A DNA stretch of 11,345 nt from Alphaproteobacteria bacterium MarineAlpha10_Bin2 (GTDB lineage Bacteria; Pseudomonadota; Alphaproteobacteria; UBA828): positions 1 to 11,345 of the forward strand of contig PTKB01000060.1 in NCBI GenBank assembly GCA_002937555.1. The letters are read 5' to 3'. How positions within the stretch are numbered: position 1 is the first letter of the stretch; each line of letters opens with the position of its first letter. This document shows, in pieces, positions 7,426-11,345 of the stretch. The notes beneath the pieces are model-generated. The model was given only the letters and a program-made list of their open reading frames with translations. It was not told the origin of the DNA and searched no databases. The translations under genes were made by a program, and so were the position numbers.

Positions 7426-8882
7426 GCGGGCGGCCCCTCAGCGACGCCGGCGGCCTGTGCCATAGCCAGCCCCGGGTTTGCAGCCGCCGCCGCCTGTCCG
7501 GCGAGGCTGTTTGTATGTGCCTCGGTAATCAGGATATCGGCGATACGGCCGCGATAATCGCCCGGCATGTCGGCATGTACCCATTGGCCGTATGGGCTGC
7601 GCCCGAGCAGCTGATTGGCATGGCGCCCGGGCCGCTCGAACAGGACCGGCAGCGTGCGCCCAACCATGGTTGCATTGAACGCCGCTTGCGAGCGGGCGAG
7701 CACCGCTTGCAACGCATCCAGCCGTTCGCTCTTGATACCGTCCGGGACCTGATCGCCCTGCTCGGCCGCCGGCGTGCCCGGCCGCGGGCTGTATTTGAAG
7801 GAAAACGCCTGGGCGTAATCCACGTCCCGTGCAAGCTCGAGAGTGGCTTCGAATTCAGCTTTGCTTTCGCCGGGAAAGCCGACAATAAAATCGCTCGAAA
7901 GAGCGATATCCGGTCTCGCCTTACGCAGCTCGCCGATCAGATGGCGATAGTGATCCGCCGTGTGCTGGCGGTTCATGGCCTTCAAGACGCGATCCGATCC
8001 AGACTGCACGGGAAGATGCAAAAACGGCATCAGCACCGCCACATCGCCATGCGCGGCGATCAAATCGGCGCTCAAGTCGCGTGGATGGGAAGTCGTGTAG
8101 CGCAGCCGCTCGAGCCCCGGCAATTCCGCCAACTGGCGAATAAGATCCGCCAGGGAGAATTCGCCGCCGCGCTGGGCGCCGTGATAGGCGTTGACGTTTT
8201 GCCCGAGCAGCGTGATTTCGCGCGCACCCAGGTCGATCAGCCGGCGCGCCTCGTTCTCGACATCCGTTACGGGGCGCGAATATTCAGCGCCGCGCGTATA
8301 GGGTACGACGCAAAAGGTGCAAAACCGGTCGCAGCCTTCCTGAATGGTAAGAAAGGCGCTGACGCCGTTATCTGCCGCCGTGCCGGTTCGCGCCTCGGGC
8401 AAATGATCGAATTTGCTTTCGACCGGAAATTCCGTGTCGACCACGCCGCGCGTCTCGGCGCGGCGCAGCAAATCCGGTAGCCGATGGTAATTCTGTGGCC
8501 CCATGACCAAATCGACAAATGGCGCGCGGCGCAACAGTTCGCCGCCCTCCGCCTGGCCGACGCAGCCGCTGACGGCGAGCATCATGCGCCGCCCTTCGCT
8601 GCTCCGCGCCTGTTTGATCCGGTTCAGCCGGCCGAGTTCCGAATAAACCTTTTCCGCCGCTTTTTCACGGATATGGCAGGTGTTCAGAATGACCAGATCG
8701 GCTTCCTCGGGCGTTTCCACGCTCGCATAGCCATGCGCCGCCAAGACATCCGCCATGCGGGCGGAGTCATAGACGTTCATCTGGCAGCCATAGGTCTTTA
8801 CGAAGAGTTTTTTCGTCAAAATGTTATCCCGCTGCTGCTCCCGGCGCCGCACATTCGAGCGCGCCGGAACAGGGGCAGGCAC
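7422..8882 (-). CDS. miaB: tRNA-2-methylthio-N6-dimethylallyladenosine synthase
   Basis: MiaB is a radical-SAM methylthiotransferase that turns i6A into ms2i6A at position 37 of tRNAs reading UNN codons. Seen in order: the N-terminal MTTase domain with cluster cysteines C33 (YGCQMN), C69 (NTCHIREKAAEKVYSELG, a MiaB rather than RimO or MtaB signature) and C107 (SGCVGQ); the radical-SAM motif CDRFCTFC with C184, C188 and C191; and a C-terminal TRAM domain at about 395-455. A further Ala-rich tail of about 30 residues has no clear role. The frame opens with a GTG at 8882 (486 residues), but this has no ribosome site, and homology to other MiaB proteins begins at TKKLFVKTYGC. A TTG 21 codons further in (8819) may be the true start, giving about 465 residues. 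A promoter-like element lies just upstream, so this is probably the first gene of the cluster. Confidence 0.96.
   Translation of the reverse strand: MPAPVPARSNVRRREQQRDNILTKKLFVKTYGCQMNVYDSARMADVLAAHGYASVETPEEADLVILNTCHIREKAAEKVYSELGRLNRIKQARSSEGRRMMLAVSGCVGQAEGGELLRRAPFVDLVMGPQNYHRLPDLLRRAETRGVVDTEFPVESKFDHLPEARTGTAADNGVSAFLTIQEGCDRFCTFCVVPYTRGAEYSRPVTDVENEARRLIDLGAREITLLGQNVNAYHGAQRGGEFSLADLIRQLAELPGLERLRYTTSHPRDLSADLIAAHGDVAVLMPFLHLPVQSGSDRVLKAMNRQHTADHYRHLIGELRKARPDIALSSDFIVGFPGESKAEFEATLELARDVDYAQAFSFKYSPRPGTPAAEQGDQVPDGIKSERLDALQAVLARSQAAFNATMVGRTLPVLFERPGRHANQLLGRSPYGQWVHADMPGDYRGRIADILITEAHTNSLAGQAAAAANPGLAMAQAAGVAEGPPA
7434..7439 (-). promoter_or_regulatory. Ribosome binding site supporting the TTG start of phoH
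   Basis: GAGGGG on the minus strand, inside the end of miaB and 8 bases before the TTG at 7425. This makes the rare TTG more credible than the ATG at 7365, which has no such site. Confidence 0.55.
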
Positions 8883-8916
8883 AATGTTGTTTGGGTGTTC
8901 GCATTCTTGCCCGGCA

Positions 8917-8944
8917 AATCTAACACCCGTCCGGACGCTGTCAA
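8917..8944 (-). promoter_or_regulatory. Probable sigma70-type promoter of the miaB-phoH-HD-ybeY-corC-lnt cluster
   Basis: On the minus strand a perfect TTGACA (8939-8944), a 16-base spacer and TAGATT (8917-8922, four of six matches to TATAAT) sit in the 90-bp gap between olsA and miaB. Transcription would begin near 8910, about 28 bases ahead of the GTG start. The site is in the only sizeable gap upstream of the six-gene run. Not tested; this rests on motif matching only. Confidence 0.5.
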
Positions 8945-8972
8945 GCAGAGGGCACGCCGATTTTACGGCGGA

Positions 8973-9782
8973 TCAGGCGGTTTTTGAGGCCCACCAAGCA
9001 TGTTTGGCGACTTTGGCGAGGCGGCCATGAATGCCGCGCGAGACGCCGTCGGACACCACCCGGTGGCAATGCGCCGCCATTTCCTTGCGCGACGCAAACT
9101 CGGCGATCGTCACCGGTTGATGGAATTCGATCGCCACCGTTGTTTGCCCGAGGCCGAAGACGTTCCACAAATGGCCCGCCATTTCCATATCTCCGTACCA
9201 GGCGAAATAAGGCCGATAGCTGCGCCCGACCGGTATGCCGTCCAGGCGGGTATAGGAAATGGAGACCGGTTGGACCGTAAGCGGCTTTCCGCCAACCTCT
9301 TTTTCGGCGGCGCCGAAAAAGGCGCTTTTGAACGGCAGCACCCGGTTGCCGTCATTGCTCGTCCCCTCCGGGAAGAGAATCAAATTATCGCCCATCTCCA
9401 GGCGCTGGATCATCATGTCCCGCTGTTCCGCCGTGCGCACCGCACGGCGCTCGACGAACACCGTGCGTTGCAGGCGGGCAAGCAGGCCAAACAGCGGCCA
9501 GGAGCGCACTTCCGACTTGGCCACGAACGAGCCCCGAAGAACCGCGCCTAAGACGGAAATGTCGAGATAGGAGGTGTGATTGCACACGAACAGGGTCGGC
9601 TTTGTGCGCGATATCTCGCCATGCTGCTCGACGCGAAACGCCAACAACCGGCAGACGCCGCGGTGATAAATCATGGGCAAGCGCTTGGCGAGCGGCAAGT
9701 TGAGGCCGACCAGAATCATCTGCACCGGCAACAGCGCGCCCGTCCAGCCGGCGAAACGCAGCGCGGTGAAAAACGCTGTCAT
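8973..9782 (-). CDS. olsA: Lyso-ornithine lipid O-acyltransferase (PlsC family)
   Basis: The protein has 269 residues and belongs to the PlsC/LPLAT acyltransferase family. Seen: a hydrophobic N-terminal segment (about 5-30) that would anchor it at the inner membrane; the catalytic HX4D motif as NHTSYLD, with H69 and D74; VFVERR at 108-113; and FPEGTSNDG at 137-145, the acyl-acceptor binding block. PlsC-like proteins can make phosphatidic acid or acylate other lyso-lipids. I call it OlsA because the gene directly upstream resembles OlsB and the two overlap by four bases (ATGA); together they would make ornithine lipids. An AAGGA ribosome site lies at 9792-9796. If the upstream gene is not OlsB, a general 1-acylglycerol-3-phosphate acyltransferase is the fallback. 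A short GC stem (CGCCG-TAAAAT-CGGCG) just behind the stop has no T-run. Confidence 0.85.
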   Translation of the reverse strand: MTAFFTALRFAGWTGALLPVQMILVGLNLPLAKRLPMIYHRGVCRLLAFRVEQHGEISRTKPTLFVCNHTSYLDISVLGAVLRGSFVAKSEVRSWPLFGLLARLQRTVFVERRAVRTAEQRDMMIQRLEMGDNLILFPEGTSNDGNRVLPFKSAFFGAAEKEVGGKPLTVQPVSISYTRLDGIPVGRSYRPYFAWYGDMEMAGHLWNVFGLGQTTVAIEFHQPVTIAEFASRKEMAAHCHRVVSDGVSRGIHGRLAKVAKHAWWASKTA

Positions 9783-10543
9783 GTCAATTTGTCCTTATAT
9801 TTGCGCGTCACCAAATCGGTTTTAACGACGATACTGACATCGACGCTGTTCCATTGCCGGTCGATCACCGCGCCGTCGCCAACGAATCCGTTGAGCCGCA
9901 AATAGCCGCGGATCAGCGGCGGCACGGCGCGGATCGCGGCGCGGCTGTTCACCTCTTCCTTGGTCAGCCAGTTCATCGTGACGAAATGTTCGGGCTGCGC
10001 GACAGGGCGCATTTCGTCCGGCGCAAGGTGATAATGGTAGAGATAAGAGAGCGTCAATGCGTGCGCGGCGGGGTCGGTGCCCTCAAAACTGGCGCAGCCG
10101 AACATCAGCGGCACCTCGTAATGCATGACATAGGCGGCAATTCCGCGCCATAGGAGCGTCATCGTGGCGCGGTTGCGATAAGGCGCCTCGACGCAGGAGC
10201 GGCCCAATTCGAGAATTTCGCCGGGCTGCTCCAGGATACGGTCGATATTATATTCCCACGGCGAGTAAAACCCGTCATGGCTCTCGGCCATGGAACGGCG
10301 CAGCAGACGATAGGTTCCGACCACCTGGTCGCTGCCGGCGGCGCGGTCGTTGTCGATCACCAGGAGATGGTCGCAATAGCCGTCAAGACGGTCGAAGTCG
10401 CGCCGAGAGGATGCCATTTCGTCGCTTGGCTGCGCCGTCATTTCTTCATAGAAGACCCGGTATCTGAGTGATTGCGCGGCGTCGATGTCGTTTTCGCCGT
10501 CGGCGAGGCGGACCGCCAGGCTGCCCGCCGTGATACCGGCCAT
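9779..10543 (-). CDS. olsB: L-ornithine N-alpha-acyltransferase (GNAT fold)
   Basis: OlsB transfers a 3-hydroxyacyl group from acyl carrier protein to the alpha-amino group of ornithine, giving lyso-ornithine lipid, the substrate of OlsA. The 254-residue product has the size and look of this GNAT-like family (the one often mislabelled haemolysin): SLRYRVFYEEM at 25-35, DHLLVID and VVGTYRLLR at 58-82, ILELGRSCVEAPYRN at 110-124 and LMFGCASFEGTDP at 146-158, followed by HALTLSYLYHYH. The ATG at 10543 has a strong GGAGAGG ribosome site 5 bases upstream and starts 22 bases after the fur stop; a longer frame to 10609 overlaps fur and has no such site. Its stop overlaps the olsA start. Ornithine lipids are phosphorus-free and usually rise under phosphate limitation. 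Assignment rests on motif recall and the pairing with olsA. Confidence 0.83.
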   Translation of the reverse strand: MAGITAGSLAVRLADGENDIDAAQSLRYRVFYEEMTAQPSDEMASSRRDFDRLDGYCDHLLVIDNDRAAGSDQVVGTYRLLRRSMAESHDGFYSPWEYNIDRILEQPGEILELGRSCVEAPYRNRATMTLLWRGIAAYVMHYEVPLMFGCASFEGTDPAAHALTLSYLYHYHLAPDEMRPVAQPEHFVTMNWLTKEEVNSRAAIRAVPPLIRGYLRLNGFVGDGAVIDRQWNSVDVSIVVKTDLVTRKYKDKLT

Positions 10544-10548
10544 GAAAT

Positions 10549-10555
10549 CCTCTCC
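10549..10555 (-). promoter_or_regulatory. Strong ribosome binding site of olsB
   Basis: GGAGAGG on the minus strand, then ATTTC, then the ATG at 10543. It lies in the 22-base gap after the fur stop and decides the olsB start against the longer frame that begins inside fur. Confidence 0.75.
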
Positions 10556-10565
10556 GCCCACGATG

Positions 10566-11018
10566 CTAGTTGTCCTTGTCCGGCGCATCATCGCCGAGCG
10601 GGACGGCATAGAGTTCCAGCCGGTGGCCGACCAGTTTGTAGCCCAAGCGCTTGGCGACGGCGGACTGGAGTTCCTCGATTTCGCGGTTTTGAAATTCGAT
10701 GACCTTGCCGCTCTTCACATCGATCAAATGATCATGGTGGTCCTGATCCGCTTTCTCATAGCGTGCCCGGCCATCGCCGAAATCATGGCGCTCGAGGATA
10801 TTGATCTCTTCGAACAGGCGCAGCGTGCGGTAAACCGTCGCCAGGCTGATTCTGCTGTCGATCGTATTGGCGCGCTGATGCACGACTTCGACATTGGGAT
10901 GATCGTCGGCGTCCGACAGCACTTGCGCGATGACGCGGCGCTGCCCGGTCATTTTCAAGCCCAACTCGATACATCGCTGCTCTAAATTCGTCTGACTTGG
11001 TGTAGGGCCAGATGCCAT
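10566..11018 (-). CDS. fur: Fur/Mur-family metal-responsive transcriptional regulator
   Basis: The product is a cytoplasmic repressor that binds DNA when loaded with Fe2+ or, for the Mur branch of alphaproteobacteria, Mn2+. From the ATG at 11018 it has 150 residues, the family norm. The winged-helix part covers about 12-85, with LKMTGQRRVIAQVLS, the recognition helix in RISLATVYRTLRLFEE (56-71) and LERHDFGDGRARYE. The dimer and metal part follows with HHDHLIDVKSGKVIEF (94-109) and GHRLELYAVP (131-140). Likely metal ligands are among H40, E88, H94, H95, H97, E113 and H132. The CxxC of E. coli Fur is missing: Asp100 and Ser103 stand in those places, and the only cysteine is C16. The sequence fits Fur/Mur better than Irr. 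Longer frames start at 11057 and 11084, but the promoter found here would transcribe from below them. Confidence 0.93.
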   Translation of the reverse strand: MASGPTPSQTNLEQRCIELGLKMTGQRRVIAQVLSDADDHPNVEVVHQRANTIDSRISLATVYRTLRLFEEINILERHDFGDGRARYEKADQDHHDHLIDVKSGKVIEFQNREIEELQSAVAKRLGYKLVGHRLELYAVPLGDDAPDKDN

Positions 11019-11055
11019 CGCGCGCCGCCATTCCGCCTGCTGTTCGGGTAACGCC

Positions 11056-11083
11056 ATTATAGGCGCGAGGAGAGCAACGTCCA
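11056..11083 (-). promoter_or_regulatory. Probable sigma70-type promoter of fur-olsB-olsA
   Basis: On the minus strand TGGACG (11078-11083, four of six matches to TTGACA), a 16-base spacer and a perfect TATAAT (11056-11061). Transcription would begin near 11049, giving a leader of about 30 bases to the ATG at 11018. The TATAAT overlaps the alternative ATG at 11057, so that start and the one at 11084 would not be transcribed from this promoter. Based on motif match only. Confidence 0.55.
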
Positions 11084-11107
11084 TGTGTGCAGATGGCCGG
11101 TCGCAAG

Positions 11108-11120
11108 AGGCGCCGCGCCT
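11108..11120 (-). repeat. Perfect short inverted repeat between the MucR-like gene and fur
   Basis: The sequence AGGCGC-C-GCGCCT (plus strand) is a perfect 6+1+6 inverted repeat, 28 bases behind the stop of the Ros/MucR gene and about 25 bases upstream of the fur -35 box. It has no T-run, so it is not a standard intrinsic terminator. It could be an operator or chance in GC-rich DNA. Confidence 0.3.
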
Positions 11121-11148
11121 GGCGGTCACTGCGCCGGCCGTTCGGGCG

Positions 11149-11345
11149 TCAGCGCCGCCGGCTGGGATTCGTGCCGAGGCCCATTTTCTTCGCCAGCTCG
11201 CTGCGTATTGCCGCGTAACCGGGCGCAACCATAGGATAATCCGATGGCAGCCCCCAGCGCGCGCGGTACTGCTCCGGCGTCATGCCATAGGCCCGCTTGA
11301 GATGCCGGCGCAGCATTTTCAGTTTCTTGCCGTCTTCAAGACAGA
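11149..11345 (-). CDS. Ros/MucR-family transcriptional regulator, C-terminal 64 residues (cut by window edge)
   Basis: Ros/MucR proteins are small DNA-binding regulators of alphaproteobacteria that control surface polysaccharide, motility, virulence and cell-cycle genes. The minus-strand frame runs from the right edge to a TGA at 11149-11151, so the N-terminal half is missing. The visible part begins CLEDGKKLKMLRRHLKRAYG, continues MTPEQYRARWGLPSDYPMVAP and ends KKMGLGTNPSRRR, which is a close fit to the C-terminal domain of the family. Compared with zinc-binding Ros, the second Cys is Asp and the distal His is Tyr, so the classic four-ligand zinc site is incomplete; zinc-free relatives with this pattern are known in the family. 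Transcribed towards fur, 130 bases ahead of it. A gene symbol is not assigned because the family has many paralogues. Confidence 0.9.
   Translation of the reverse strand, partial: CLEDGKKLKMLRRHLKRAYGMTPEQYRARWGLPSDYPMVAPGYAAIRSELAKKMGLGTNPSRRR

Noticed and set aside
8945..8975. A possible terminator behind olsA (CGCCG-TAAAAT-CGGCG)
   Set aside because: The stem is only five pairs and no T-run follows, so it does not qualify as an intrinsic terminator.
10544..10609. A longer olsB starting at 10609 inside fur
   Set aside because: The ATG at 10543 has a strong GGAGAGG site at ideal spacing; the longer version has none and adds an Arg- and Thr-rich stretch not expected in the family.
1..11345. 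CRISPR arrays, tRNA or rRNA genes, phage genes, toxin-antitoxin pairs or defence systems
   Set aside because: No regularly spaced repeats, no clover-leaf or rRNA-like segments and no recognisable defence or phage proteins were seen; the window is almost fully filled with housekeeping genes plus one insertion sequence.

Overview
The window looks like a piece of an alphaproteobacterial chromosome, most like a Rhodospirillales-type genome. This is judged from gene content, high GC and protein style; no database was searched. The markers are a Ros/MucR-family regulator, a Fur/Mur-type regulator without the CxxC motif, an ornithine-lipid gene pair, and a miaB-phoH-ybeY-corC-lnt cluster. Every convincing gene lies on the minus strand, so transcription runs from high to low coordinates. 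Most long plus-strand open frames are antisense shadows of high-GC genes.

Layout in the direction of transcription: (1) 11345-11149, the C-terminal part of a Ros/MucR regulator, cut by the window edge. (2) 11148-11019, a 130-bp intergenic stretch with a good sigma70-like promoter, including a perfect TATAAT, that sets the start of the next gene. (3) 11018-8973, a probable operon fur - olsB - olsA: a metal-responsive regulator followed by the two acyltransferases that make ornithine lipids. olsB and olsA share an ATGA overlap. (4) 8972-8883, a 90-bp gap carrying a second promoter-like element (TTGACA, 16 bp, TAGATT). (5) 8882-1075, a tight run of six genes: miaB, phoH, a 7TM/HD membrane phosphohydrolase like PgpH, ybeY, corC and lnt. 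They handle tRNA modification, RNA/ribosome quality control, possibly cyclic-dinucleotide breakdown, and lipoprotein acylation. Neighbouring genes overlap everywhere, several by exactly four bases with TTG or GTG starts. (6) 1074-1, the end of an IS1380-family insertion sequence, with its transposase gene cut by the left edge, lying only tens of bases behind the lnt stop codon.

The six-gene run is the well-known bacterial miaB-ybeZ-ybeY-ybeX-lnt cluster. The one non-standard member, relative to enterobacteria, is the PgpH-like HD protein between phoH and ybeY. That is the order known from Bacillus and other Firmicutes, where PgpH degrades cyclic di-AMP. I found no wholly unknown system, CRISPR array, tRNA or rRNA. 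The items most worth a second look are the HD protein, the fur-olsBA linkage, the degenerate zinc finger of the Ros/MucR protein, and the IS insertion directly behind lnt.
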